64,000 nt of DNA from Lactiplantibacillus dongliensis. Its GTDB lineage: Bacteria > Bacillota > Bacilli > Lactobacillales > Lactobacillaceae. The DNA is taken from assembly GCF_005405105.1 (NCBI RefSeq), contig NZ_BJDK01000003.1, positions 62,001 through 126,000 of the forward strand. The letters run 5' to 3'. A model generated the notes under the pieces. That model saw only the letters and a program-made list of their open reading frames with translations, was not told the origin of the DNA and did not search any database. The position numbers were made by a program, and so were the translations under genes. Of this stretch, positions 55,636 through 63,991 are shown piece after piece (within the stretch, counting starts at the first letter, position 1; the number at the start of each line of letters is the position of its first letter).

Positions 55636-57231
55636 TTACCGACCCCAGCCGCTATCACCACTGACATGTCGCATTGGCTGTTCATACTCAAGATGACCAT
55701 GCTCAACCATCTTGGCCAACAAATGCTTACGGACTTTCCCCGAACCAGTCTTCGGCAAGGTTGCAACAACAGTCAATTTTTCAGGCCAAAACTTCTTCGC
55801 TACATCAGTTTTTTCAAAGAATTGTTTAACTTGTGTTAACGTTAACGGTAAATAATCTGGTTGCATCACAACAAATGCCCCAATAATTTCACCTAAACGC
55901 GAATTCTTCAAACCAACTACTGCGGCTTCTTTGATCCCCGGATGATGCAACAACTTCTGCTCAATAATATAAGCTGAGATGTTTTCACCACCGCGAATAA
56001 TCATGTCCTTACTCCGACCATCAACTTCCAAAGCATCATCATCATTCCAATGCCCCAAGTCACCCGTTTGAAACCAACCATCAAGACTCAATGCCTTTTT
56101 AGTTTCTGCTTCATCATGATAGTATCCACTAAAGACAACTGGTCCACGTACCGCAATTTGGCCAATTCGATTAGCCGCTGTAATCTGACGTTGACGTTCA
56201 TCCATTAGCTTTACTTGTACCCCATCAATTGGAAATCCTGCGGTCGTCTCACCTTGCTTCATTTTAAAATAAGCTGGTGACGTACATAAGAAGGGTGCAC
56301 TTTCGGTTAAGCCATAAATATTATAAACCGGTAAGCCAACTTCTTTAGCTTTCTGCATCATATCATCACCTAAGCGAGCACCACCCGAAATAACTCGAGT
56401 CAATGTGCTAGGTTGTTTAAACCAACCCAAGATATCATAAATCACTGTTGGTACCGTTACCAAATAGGTACAATAATAACGATTAATTAAACGTTGTAGC
56501 CCTTCTACCGAATACCGTTGCATTAAGACTAACGTACTTCCAGCTAAAATAGTTGAAACTAAGCCATGATGGAACCCAATCGCATGGTACAGACCAGAAG
56601 GTAAAATTTGAACGTCTCCTGATTCAATCCCATACATCCGATTAAACTGTAACTCACTATATAATACGTTTTGATTAGATAACATGACACCTTTAGAATA
56701 ACTAGTCGTCCCTGAAGTACATAGGATAACTGCTGGTGCAGGTTTAACATGCTCTTCATTAGATTTATTAGTAGGCTCTAACAGGATTAATGGCACTTGA
56801 TTAAGCTTAATTCGATTGGTCATATAATCAATCTGACTGATATTTTCAAAGCTCAATGAATTGCGACCATCGGCTTGGGTAACAATCAAATCTGGTTGAA
56901 ATCTACCAATTAACACGACCGCTTCTTCTTGATCCAAATGCGGATTTAATGGGAGCACCGTAATCTTACGTTTCAGGCAAGCAATAATTAATTGCACTTC
57001 AGTCATGCAAGTTGCCATTTGTACTGCAACTACATCACCTGCTGTTAATTGCAATTTATCTAAAAACTTAGCAGCATGTTCACTTAATTCATCAAACTCA
57101 CGGTAAGTAACTTGACGATCTGCTTGAGCCAAAAAGATTTTATCAGGTGTCTTTTCACAACGTTCCTGCCAGACTTCCGCAATGGTTAGAGGAAAGGTAC
57201 TGGCTGTAGGTAATTTATATGAACCAATCAT
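55636..57231 (-). CDS. Acyl-CoA ligase (AMP-forming), CaiC/CarB-like role
   Basis: A 531-residue ANL-superfamily enzyme. The ATP loop is CTSGTTSYSKGVMLS (about residue 172), the A5 motif is YGLTESAP (about 302), then GWFQTGDLGHW and GRSKDMIIRGGENIS. The catalytic Lys lies in PKTGSGKVRKHLL near the end. It activates a carboxylic acid as an acyl-AMP and then as acyl-CoA. In the operon it would prime the first CoA ester, with the CoA-transferase then carrying CoA from product to substrate, as in caffeate respiration. The substrate may be an aromatic or aliphatic enoate. AAGGAGG supports the start. Confidence 0.85.
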   Translation of the reverse strand: MIGSYKLPTASTFPLTIAEVWQERCEKTPDKIFLAQADRQVTYREFDELSEHAAKFLDKLQLTAGDVVAVQMATCMTEVQLIIACLKRKITVLPLNPHLDQEEAVVLIGRFQPDLIVTQADGRNSLSFENISQIDYMTNRIKLNQVPLILLEPTNKSNEEHVKPAPAVILCTSGTTSYSKGVMLSNQNVLYSELQFNRMYGIESGDVQILPSGLYHAIGFHHGLVSTILAGSTLVLMQRYSVEGLQRLINRYYCTYLVTVPTVIYDILGWFKQPSTLTRVISGGARLGDDMMQKAKEVGLPVYNIYGLTESAPFLCTSPAYFKMKQGETTAGFPIDGVQVKLMDERQRQITAANRIGQIAVRGPVVFSGYYHDEAETKKALSLDGWFQTGDLGHWNDDDALEVDGRSKDMIIRGGENISAYIIEQKLLHHPGIKEAAVVGLKNSRLGEIIGAFVVMQPDYLPLTLTQVKQFFEKTDVAKKFWPEKLTVVATLPKTGSGKVRKHLLAKMVEHGHLEYEQPMRHVSGDSGWGR

Positions 57232-57247
57232 TATGCCGGACCTCCTT

Positions 57248-58219
57248 TTAACTTGGTACCGGTGCCGACAACTCGCTTAATAATTGCTTAACCACGGTTT
57301 CGCCGTCACCAATAATCCCGTAATCTGCTAACTTAAAGATTGGTGCTGCCGGATCAGTATTAATGGCAATAATACATTTTGACTGATCCATCCCAACAGT
57401 GTGTTGCAACGCACCCGAAATACCAACTGCGATATAGACGTCAGGCGCAACAACTTTGCCAGTCTGACCAACCATCGTCGACTTATCGACCCAGCCAGCA
57501 TTAACTGCAACACGTGAAGCCCCTAAACTACCATGTAACTTATCAGCTAGTTGTTGCAACAATTCAAATCCTTCTGGACCTTGCATGCCACGACCACCGG
57601 ATACAACAATTTTTGCAGTTTCCAAATCATTTTTCTTAAGTGGTAAAGCAGAATAATCGACTTGATCAGCTTGCGCTGGATTATCCACAGCTTTAACTGC
57701 CACTTTTGCTGCTGAACCAGTTACAACTTGCTCATTGACCCCAGTCATATCACAAGTCATAACGGCATTGGCATCACTAGCCAAGGTTACTTGCTGTAAC
57801 ATTGTTGCCTCTTCAGCTTTCTTTTGTGCAACGATGCTATCTGTCGTAACCGTCAACTGATTAACTTGCATAATGAAGTTTTCTTTTAATTCAGCTGCAA
57901 CGCGTTTTGCAATACTTGTGGCACCCTTATCATTAGCAAATAAAATCAAAGAGTGGGCTTGTCCAGCAAAATATTCGCTTAACGCATTTGTGGTTTGTGC
58001 GAGATTAATTTTTGAAAATTGCGCATACGCCAGAATATCAATCTCTTTTAATCCGGCTGTTCCATACTTTTCTTCGATACCTTGATCAGATGGTGCTATC
58101 ACCACCGCATTTAAATCATTGCCATCAAAATTATCTTGCGCGAAATGAATCAAATTCAAATTTTTATCTTCAAATTTCGGATCAGCTAATAATACTAAAT
58201 AAATTGGTTGCTTTGTCAT
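57248..58219 (-). CDS. etfA: Electron-transfer flavoprotein alpha subunit
   Basis: A 323-residue EtfA. The C-terminal FAD domain is fully conserved: VSGGRGMQGPEGFELL, LGASRVAVNAGWVD, QTGKVVAPDVYIAVGISGA and QHTVGMDQS, then NTDPAAPIFKLADYGIIGD. There is no N-terminal ferredoxin-like Cys cluster, unlike the EtfA (CarE) of Acetobacterium caffeate reductase. With EtfB it passes electrons to the acyl-CoA dehydrogenases. AAAGGTGGTG favours the ATG at 58219 over a reading from 58231. Overall GC content is lower than in the sbc or csc regions. Confidence 0.95.
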   Translation of the reverse strand: MTKQPIYLVLLADPKFEDKNLNLIHFAQDNFDGNDLNAVVIAPSDQGIEEKYGTAGLKEIDILAYAQFSKINLAQTTNALSEYFAGQAHSLILFANDKGATSIAKRVAAELKENFIMQVNQLTVTTDSIVAQKKAEEATMLQQVTLASDANAVMTCDMTGVNEQVVTGSAAKVAVKAVDNPAQADQVDYSALPLKKNDLETAKIVVSGGRGMQGPEGFELLQQLADKLHGSLGASRVAVNAGWVDKSTMVGQTGKVVAPDVYIAVGISGALQHTVGMDQSKCIIAINTDPAAPIFKLADYGIIGDGETVVKQLLSELSAPVPS

Positions 58220-58234
58220 GGTAAACACCACCTT

Positions 58235-59035
58235 TTATAAAATTCCTTGTGTCTGTAATTGATCGACTAACTTGTTAACTGCTTGATCGTCATCAGCTAA
58301 TTTATAAATAACTGCTTGTTTCTTCTGTTCTGGAATGAATGCCAACCGACTTGTTGGCGCTTCAGAGTTTAATTGATCCCAAACAGCCTGGTCAATCACA
58401 GTGATACTATCAACAGTAACTGCTTCTATTTCAGCACGTTTTGCAACCATCTTAGTTTTGAAGCTTGGTAGCCGAGGCTTGTTGATATCTTCTGTAACAG
58501 AGATCACAGCTGGTGTTTGCACTTTTCCGGTTAATTCACCCTTTTCCCATAAGGTTACATAGGACAATTGATCACCATCAACGTTTAAAGCATTAACATC
58601 ATCAAAGTATGGTAATCCCAAACTATTGGCAATCGATGCACTAACGTAACCTTGCGGCATATCTAGTGCTTGATCACCTGTAAAGATAACATCAAAATCA
58701 CCTAACTTTTTGGCTGCTTCAGCTAGAATAACCCCAACCGCACTATTATTGTCAGCACCGGCCTTTAATAAATCACTATTCACCGTTACGGCTTTGGTTG
58801 CACCTAATGCTAAGGCTGCTCTCAGTGCTTTTTCAGTTGCATCTGCACTACCATATGAAGCTACCGTAACCGTACCGTTTTGCCCATCAGCTAATTGTAA
58901 AGCTGCTTCAATCGCATTCTTATCAGCTGGGTTTAAAATTGCACCACTAGTTTCAGCTGTTAGTTGCCCTTGATCATCTAATTCTGGTTTTGTTGTGGGG
59001 ACAATCACCCCTTTAATAAAGACTAGACTATTCAT
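58235..59035 (-). CDS. etfB: Electron-transfer flavoprotein beta subunit
   Basis: A 266-residue EtfB. It has the LNPADKNAIEAALQL motif, the AMP/FAD-binding TVASYGSADATEKALRAAL region, a VIFTGDQALDMPQGYVSASIANSLGLP helix-loop, and SVTEDINKPRLPSF near the end. These are shared by bifurcating and ordinary Etf proteins; sequence reading alone cannot say which this is. TAGGAG is 9 bases before the ATG at 59035, whereas an ATG at 59044 touches the ribosome site. It lies 12 bases after an acyl-CoA dehydrogenase gene and 15 before etfA. Confidence 0.95.
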   Translation of the reverse strand: MNSLVFIKGVIVPTTKPELDDQGQLTAETSGAILNPADKNAIEAALQLADGQNGTVTVASYGSADATEKALRAALALGATKAVTVNSDLLKAGADNNSAVGVILAEAAKKLGDFDVIFTGDQALDMPQGYVSASIANSLGLPYFDDVNALNVDGDQLSYVTLWEKGELTGKVQTPAVISVTEDINKPRLPSFKTKMVAKRAEIEAVTVDSITVIDQAVWDQLNSEAPTSRLAFIPEQKKQAVIYKLADDDQAVNKLVDQLQTQGIL

Positions 59036-59047
59036 GAGATTCATCTC

Positions 59048-60193
59048 CTAATCGCTATATTCACGATTTAATTCATTCGCGATGGTGACGCGTTGGATTT
59101 GATTTGTACCTTCAAAGATTTGGAAGACTTTGCAATCTCGCATCAATTTTTCAACTGGGTAATCTTTCGAAACACCATAACCACCAAAAATTTGAACGGC
59201 ATCTGATGTTGCTTTTTGAACGGCATCAGTAACAAATGTCTTGGTCATAGCGCCTTCCTTGCGAACCAGACTACCTTCATCCATCATTTTCATGGTGTTA
59301 TTAACCATTAAACGTGAAGCTTCAGTTTGAGTTGCCATGTCGGCTAACATTTCTTGAACTGCTTCAAACTTAATAATTGGCCGATTAAATTGTTTACGTA
59401 ACTTGGCATACTTAACTGATTCATCCAAGGCACGTTGCATAATTCCAACTGCCAAGGTTGCAACAAAGGCACGAGATAAGTTCAAGCTATTTAAAGCAAC
59501 TTTTAATCCATGGCCTTCATCACCAATCCGGTTAGCTGCTGGTACTTTAACATGGTCAAAAGTAACATCAGTCGTGTTAGAGAGCCGCAAGCCCATCTTA
59601 TCTTCATGCTTACCAGCTGCAATACCACCACGTGACTTTTCAACGATAAAGGCACTCAAGCCCTTATTGCCATCATCAGAGGTCCGGAAAATACCAACAA
59701 AAACATCTGCTAAACTACCATTAGTAATAAATGTTTTATCACCATTTAAGATATAATCGTCGCCTTCACGAGTCGCTGTTGCTTGAACAGAGCCCGCATC
59801 AGTACCTGCGTTAGATTCACTTAAAGCGAACGCAGCAAACTTACCTGGTGCAATAATATCAGCAAAATGTTGAACCTGTTCATCGGTCCCAGCAATCATT
59901 ACTGAACGTAGTGCCACGAAAGTTGAAACTAATGTAATCGCGTACCCAGGATCATAACTAGCTAATTTTTCAAAAATCATTGCAGTGGTTGCATATGATA
60001 AGCCAGCCCCACCAAACTTTTCAGGGATTTCCAACATATGAAGTCCCATATCAAAAGCTGGTTTGAATAATTCTTCTGGACATTCACCTTTTTCATCACA
60101 TTCTTTAACAACTTCTGGTGTTAAAGTTTCATCGGCAAATTCCTTTACCATTTTCAAAAAATCTTTTTGTTCATCCGTATATAACAATGCCAT
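59048..60193 (-). CDS. Acyl-CoA dehydrogenase (reductase direction likely)
   Basis: A 381-residue flavoprotein of the short-chain acyl-CoA dehydrogenase type. Characteristic segments are FALSESNAGTDAGSVQATA (FAD and substrate loop, about residue 125), TFITNGSLADVFV, the FNRPIIKFEAVQEMLADMA region, FGGYGVSKDYPVEKLMRD, and IFEGTNQIQR near the C-terminus. The Glu of FEGTNQ is the catalytic base in this family. With EtfAB it moves electrons to or from acyl-CoA. In a fermentative lactobacillus, and without hydratase or thiolase genes, reduction of an enoyl-CoA is more likely than oxidation. GAAGGGTG supports the start. Confidence 0.92.
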   Translation of the reverse strand: MALLYTDEQKDFLKMVKEFADETLTPEVVKECDEKGECPEELFKPAFDMGLHMLEIPEKFGGAGLSYATTAMIFEKLASYDPGYAITLVSTFVALRSVMIAGTDEQVQHFADIIAPGKFAAFALSESNAGTDAGSVQATATREGDDYILNGDKTFITNGSLADVFVGIFRTSDDGNKGLSAFIVEKSRGGIAAGKHEDKMGLRLSNTTDVTFDHVKVPAANRIGDEGHGLKVALNSLNLSRAFVATLAVGIMQRALDESVKYAKLRKQFNRPIIKFEAVQEMLADMATQTEASRLMVNNTMKMMDEGSLVRKEGAMTKTFVTDAVQKATSDAVQIFGGYGVSKDYPVEKLMRDCKVFQIFEGTNQIQRVTIANELNREYSD

Positions 60194-60210
60194 CGTTAAT
60201 TCACACCCTT

Positions 60211-61449
60211 CTATTTAACAGGGTCGCCAATATGTCTAGTAGTGGCAGCTGCCCCATCATCCAATAGTTGATTAATCTTTTCATCAGAATAACCAATTTC
60301 ACTCAAGACACTCTTAGTGTCAGCACCTTGTGGCCGTGAAACTTTCAAATCTGGATTTCCCATCGATGCAAAACGAACTGGGTTCGTAGGAATCATACGA
60401 TCATTACCAGATGGGAATTTAATCTTCCGTAATTCATCGTTATCCAAAGCTTCATCATCTTTATAGATTTCAGTTGGTACATAGCAAGCTTCGAGTGGTA
60501 AATCATTTTCTTTAAAGATATCAACCCAATGCTGTAATGGTTGCTTCTTGAACTGCTCATCCAAAATACCAATAAATTCTTTATTCAAATTCTCAGCATT
60601 GATATGGTCAATATTGTTGTAACGCTTATTATCAACTAAATCTTTACGACCAATTAGCGTCATAACTTTGTTATAGTCGCGGTTAAAGACTGGAACACAC
60701 ATTACAAACCAACGATCATCACTAGTCTTAAAGCAATCATTGAATGGGTTAGCGACATTCAAACGACTCTTTGGATATTCGTTACCATATTGAGCCGAAA
60801 CCATGGCAACATTTTGCATGAAGATTGCCGCGTGATGTAAGCTGACGGTCAATTTATCGCCTTTACCTTCGCGAGCTTGCTTTAATAAGGCGCCACAGAT
60901 ACCAGCAGCTAAACACATGGAGACTTGGAAGTCACCATAACCGTTAGCAGGGTTCATTGGGCTTTGACCAGCTTCCAAAGTTGTTCCTAAAACACCACCA
61001 CGAGCCATATAAGACGTTGCATCAAAGCCAGCAGCATCCTTTTGTGGACCATGTTCGCCATAGCCTAGAACTTGTGCAAAAATCAATTTTGGAAATTTTT
61101 GTTTTAATGTTTCATAATCAATTCCTAAGTGTTCCAGTGACTTTGTCCGAACGTTAGTTACAAAGACATTGGCATCTTTCAATAAGTCGTAAAAGGCTTG
61201 CCGCCCATCATCTTTTTTCAGATTTAAAGTAACAAAACGTTTGTTTAGGTTTGAAATATCAAAGCCTAAGTTTTCGTCATCTGAATAGTGCATGTTGAAA
61301 ACGGCACCTTGTGTCCGTTCAGCATCGCCCTTTGGAGGTTCAACCTTAATGACGTCAGCGCCCCATTCACCCAAAACTCGGGTAACGGTTGGTGCTGCCA
61401 AAAACGTTGTCATGTCAACAATACGTACTCCATCTAAAGTTTTACTCAT
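60211..61449 (-). CDS. Family III CoA-transferase (CaiB/BaiF; FldA/HadA-like)
   Basis: A 412-residue CoA-transferase of family III. N-terminal segments include LAAPTVTRVLGEWGADVIKVEPPKGD; the catalytic Asp lies in GFDATSYMARGG (about residue 144). Family members such as CaiB, FldA, HadA and Frc swap CoA between two carboxylic acids through an aspartyl-CoA intermediate. The Gly-Phe/Tyr-Asp-x-Thr-x-Tyr-x-Ala-Arg-Gly-Gly context resembles the FldA/HadA branch, which handles aryl or branched 2-hydroxy and 2-enoyl acids; this is a judgement from memory. It would pass CoA from the reduced product to the next substrate. AGGAGG precedes the ATG. A long hairpin separates it from the preceding gene. 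Confidence 0.9.
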   Translation of the reverse strand: MSKTLDGVRIVDMTTFLAAPTVTRVLGEWGADVIKVEPPKGDAERTQGAVFNMHYSDDENLGFDISNLNKRFVTLNLKKDDGRQAFYDLLKDANVFVTNVRTKSLEHLGIDYETLKQKFPKLIFAQVLGYGEHGPQKDAAGFDATSYMARGGVLGTTLEAGQSPMNPANGYGDFQVSMCLAAGICGALLKQAREGKGDKLTVSLHHAAIFMQNVAMVSAQYGNEYPKSRLNVANPFNDCFKTSDDRWFVMCVPVFNRDYNKVMTLIGRKDLVDNKRYNNIDHINAENLNKEFIGILDEQFKKQPLQHWVDIFKENDLPLEACYVPTEIYKDDEALDNDELRKIKFPSGNDRMIPTNPVRFASMGNPDLKVSRPQGADTKSVLSEIGYSDEKINQLLDDGAAATTRHIGDPVK

Positions 61450-61470
61450 GAAAACTTCCTCCTAAGTAAA

Positions 61471-61514
61471 CATGCCGATAGCATGTGTTGGTTCTCACCT
61501 ATACTATCGGCATG
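61471..61514 (-). promoter_or_regulatory. Intra-operon hairpin between dehydrogenase and CoA-transferase
   Basis: CATGCCGATAG (61471-61481) and CTATCGGCATG (61504-61514) are perfect 11-base arms around a 22-base loop. There is no T run after either arm, so it is more likely an mRNA processing or stability element than a terminator. Confidence 0.6.
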
Positions 61515-61529
61515 TTATGTGCGTTTTTA

Positions 61530-62756
61530 TTATTCGATAATCCCGTCGTTAGCGATCAGCTTACGAGCTGCCGTTAAACGTTGTACTGAACGTGGACCTT
61601 CTTCAAGCCACATTGCACGGCAATCACGATACATCCGTTCAACAGGGCCGTAAGGGTTGTCTTCAAAGTAGCCAATCCCACCGAAGATTTCAAGGCAATA
61701 GTCAGAAACCAACTTGACAGTGTTAATACTGAATAGCTTGCACATTGCAGCCTTTTCTTCAATATCTTCGCCACGGTCATATTGTTCTGCTAAGTTGTGA
61801 AGCATAGTCCGTAAGGCAAAGATTTCAGTACCCATATCAGCAATTTCTTGTTGGATAGCTTGACGTTTTACAAGTGGTTTGCCAAAGGTTACACGATCTT
61901 TAGCCCGTGCAATTGACATTTCAAGCATCCGTTGGCTCATCCCTAAGTTACTTGAGGCAATGTGAGCACGTGAAATTGATAATGAAGCAATCGCAACGTG
62001 TAAACCGTCGCCTTCCTTACCAAGCAAGTACTTCTTGTTAACTCGCATGTTCGTAAACTTCAAGCCGGCATGACCAGCACCACGGCAACCCATCATATGA
62101 GGCATTGGTACAATTTCGTATCCTGGGGTGTCAACAGGTACATAGAAGGCACTCAAACGCTTGTCACCTTCAGCATCTGGATCTGTGACAGCGATTACAT
62201 AAGCAGCGTCACTGCAGTCAGTATGTGAAATTAAAGTCTTTTCACCATTAAGAATGTAGTCATCACCGTCTTTAACAGCAGTCGTATGCAAGTCAGCACC
62301 AGTACCGCCACTTTCTTCAGTTAAAGCGAAACAAGTGAAGATGGTTTTATCTTGTAGCTTTGGCATGACTTCAGCCTTTAATTCTGGTTGGCCGAATTCA
62401 TCCATAATCCGCCAGTTCAAATCAGCTGCATAGTGTAAATGCATCCGCATACCACCAGGGCCACGTGAGAACATTTCTTGTACTTGGAAGATTTGGTTGC
62501 AAGTTAAGCCAAAGCCACCATACTTCAATGGTAAAGCGAAACGATAAAGATCATTATCAATTGCTAATTCAAAGAATTTCTTTGGGAAACGGTTCGTAAC
62601 TTCGACTTCTTTTTGTAAGTAATCGAATTCGTTTTCTGCTAAATGTTTAATTTGTTTCAAGTACAATGCGAATTCTTCATTCGTCATCTTTGTACCTGGT
62701 TTTGTGTGAACTAATTTTTTGGTTGGTTCGTAAGGTAATTTTTCTGTTGCTTCCAT
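61530..62756 (-). CDS. Second acyl-CoA dehydrogenase, divergent C-terminus
   Basis: A 408-residue acyl-CoA dehydrogenase-family protein, clearly different from the 381-residue one. FAD/substrate segments include FALTEESGGTGADLHTTAV, TLISHTDCSDAAYV, FGKPLVKRQAIQQEIADM and FGGIGYFEDNPYGPVERMYRD. At the catalytic base position it has WLEEGPRSVQR where the other has IFEGTNQIQR: the Glu is kept but the Gly-Thr-Asn is Gly-Pro-Arg. The extended N-terminus (about 30 residues) is charged. It could be the true reductase, a partner in a mixed complex, or an enzyme for a related acyl-CoA. Its start overlaps the transporter stop by one base (TAATG). Confidence 0.9.
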   Translation of the reverse strand: MEATEKLPYEPTKKLVHTKPGTKMTNEEFALYLKQIKHLAENEFDYLQKEVEVTNRFPKKFFELAIDNDLYRFALPLKYGGFGLTCNQIFQVQEMFSRGPGGMRMHLHYAADLNWRIMDEFGQPELKAEVMPKLQDKTIFTCFALTEESGGTGADLHTTAVKDGDDYILNGEKTLISHTDCSDAAYVIAVTDPDAEGDKRLSAFYVPVDTPGYEIVPMPHMMGCRGAGHAGLKFTNMRVNKKYLLGKEGDGLHVAIASLSISRAHIASSNLGMSQRMLEMSIARAKDRVTFGKPLVKRQAIQQEIADMGTEIFALRTMLHNLAEQYDRGEDIEEKAAMCKLFSINTVKLVSDYCLEIFGGIGYFEDNPYGPVERMYRDCRAMWLEEGPRSVQRLTAARKLIANDGIIE

Positions 62757-63991
62757 TATTTTGCACTCTCCTTAGTTTGTGATGCTCCGACGCCTTTAGC
62801 CATCAAGAACAAATCAATAATCAGACCAACTACAGCTACACCAATGGCAACCATGTAGGCAGGATAATAAGCTGCGGTCCCAGCACCTTTATTAATGAAC
62901 AAAGCTGCAATTTGAGGACCAACTAATGAGCCAATTGCATAACCGAAAAACATTAAACCATAATTAATACCCGAATGAGTCGTCCCAAAGGCATTCCCAG
63001 TCAAGGTCGGATAGACCACTAGAACACCACCGAACGAAGCTCCTAAAAGGATTAAGAAGATCGTGAAGCTAACCAAACCGGTTGAGAATCTCAAACCAGC
63101 TAAGCCAATAATCGTTAACGCTAAGATACCTGCTAGTGTCTTAGTTTGACCCAACTTATCAGTAATCGTCCCAGTTAAGATCCGACCACCAAAATTAGCC
63201 AAAGTATTAACAACAACCATATTAGCAGCAACAATCGGCGTCATGCTAAGTTGCACTTGCGCAATCATTGATAACGATCCAATCAACATAATCCCAGCCG
63301 TACAAGCAATTGAGAACAATAATAACAATAACCAGAATTGCCACGTCTTAAGCATCGCTTGAGGAGTGTAATCATTGACAGGTGCGGCGGGATCCGTTGC
63401 ACTTTTATCCTGATTTTGCTCCGTTGGCGTATCCATCATCCAACCAACTGCCCAGCAGATGACGAGATATGCTAATCCGATTGGAATGAACCCATTCATC
63501 CCATATTGGTCACATAGGATTGCGCCAGCTTTAGCCAAAACTAACGGTCCTAATGATGCGGCGGCTAACAAGAAACCTGAAACCGTACCCCGTTTTTCTG
63601 GGAACCATTTCAAGGCAGTTAGTAGGGCGGGATTATACATGATCCCATTCCCAGCGCCGGCCATCAAACCAACAGTGATGTAAAGGAAAAATAAATTATG
63701 AACGAAAGCGGTTAACAACCAGCCCAGCCCGAAGATTAATCCACCAAAATACATTAACTTCTTGGCACCGAACTTATCCATTATGTGCCCAGAGGCCACT
63801 CCGAAGCACGCCATGAAAAATTCATACAAGGTTAACGTCAATGCAACTTGAGACTCAGTGCCTCCTGTTGCATGTTGTAACGGAACTGAAAAGACTGAAA
63901 AAGCTGATGATGCTGCACAACAAAAGATAATCAGGAACGCGGCGGTAAACACATGCGATCGTCGAACTACTTTTGCATTAGTTGTTTCCAT
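62756..63991 (-). CDS. OFA-family MFS carboxylate transporter
   Basis: A 411-residue membrane protein with 12 helices, of the oxalate/formate antiporter (OFA) group of MFS. Characteristic segments are LYEFFMACFGVASGHIMDKFGAKK (motif A), MAGAGNGIMYNPALLTALKWFPEKRGTVSG and AILCDQYGMNGFIPIG. OFA members carry mono- and dicarboxylates, often by exchange. It is the first gene visible in the operon and would import the unsaturated acid and export the reduced one. The start is the ATG at 63991 (AGG lies upstream at the window edge). The promoter lies beyond the window. Confidence 0.88.
   Translation of the reverse strand: METTNAKVVRRSHVFTAAFLIIFCCAASSAFSVFSVPLQHATGGTESQVALTLTLYEFFMACFGVASGHIMDKFGAKKLMYFGGLIFGLGWLLTAFVHNLFFLYITVGLMAGAGNGIMYNPALLTALKWFPEKRGTVSGFLLAAASLGPLVLAKAGAILCDQYGMNGFIPIGLAYLVICWAVGWMMDTPTEQNQDKSATDPAAPVNDYTPQAMLKTWQFWLLLLLFSIACTAGIMLIGSLSMIAQVQLSMTPIVAANMVVVNTLANFGGRILTGTITDKLGQTKTLAGILALTIIGLAGLRFSTGLVSFTIFLILLGASFGGVLVVYPTLTGNAFGTTHSGINYGLMFFGYAIGSLVGPQIAALFINKGAGTAAYYPAYMVAIGVAVVGLIIDLFLMAKGVGASQTKESAK

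Noticed and set aside
54266-63991. Fatty-acid beta-oxidation operon
   Set aside because: No hydratase, hydroxyacyl-CoA dehydrogenase or thiolase; the presence of a CoA-transferase plus thioesterase fits reduction of an acid better.
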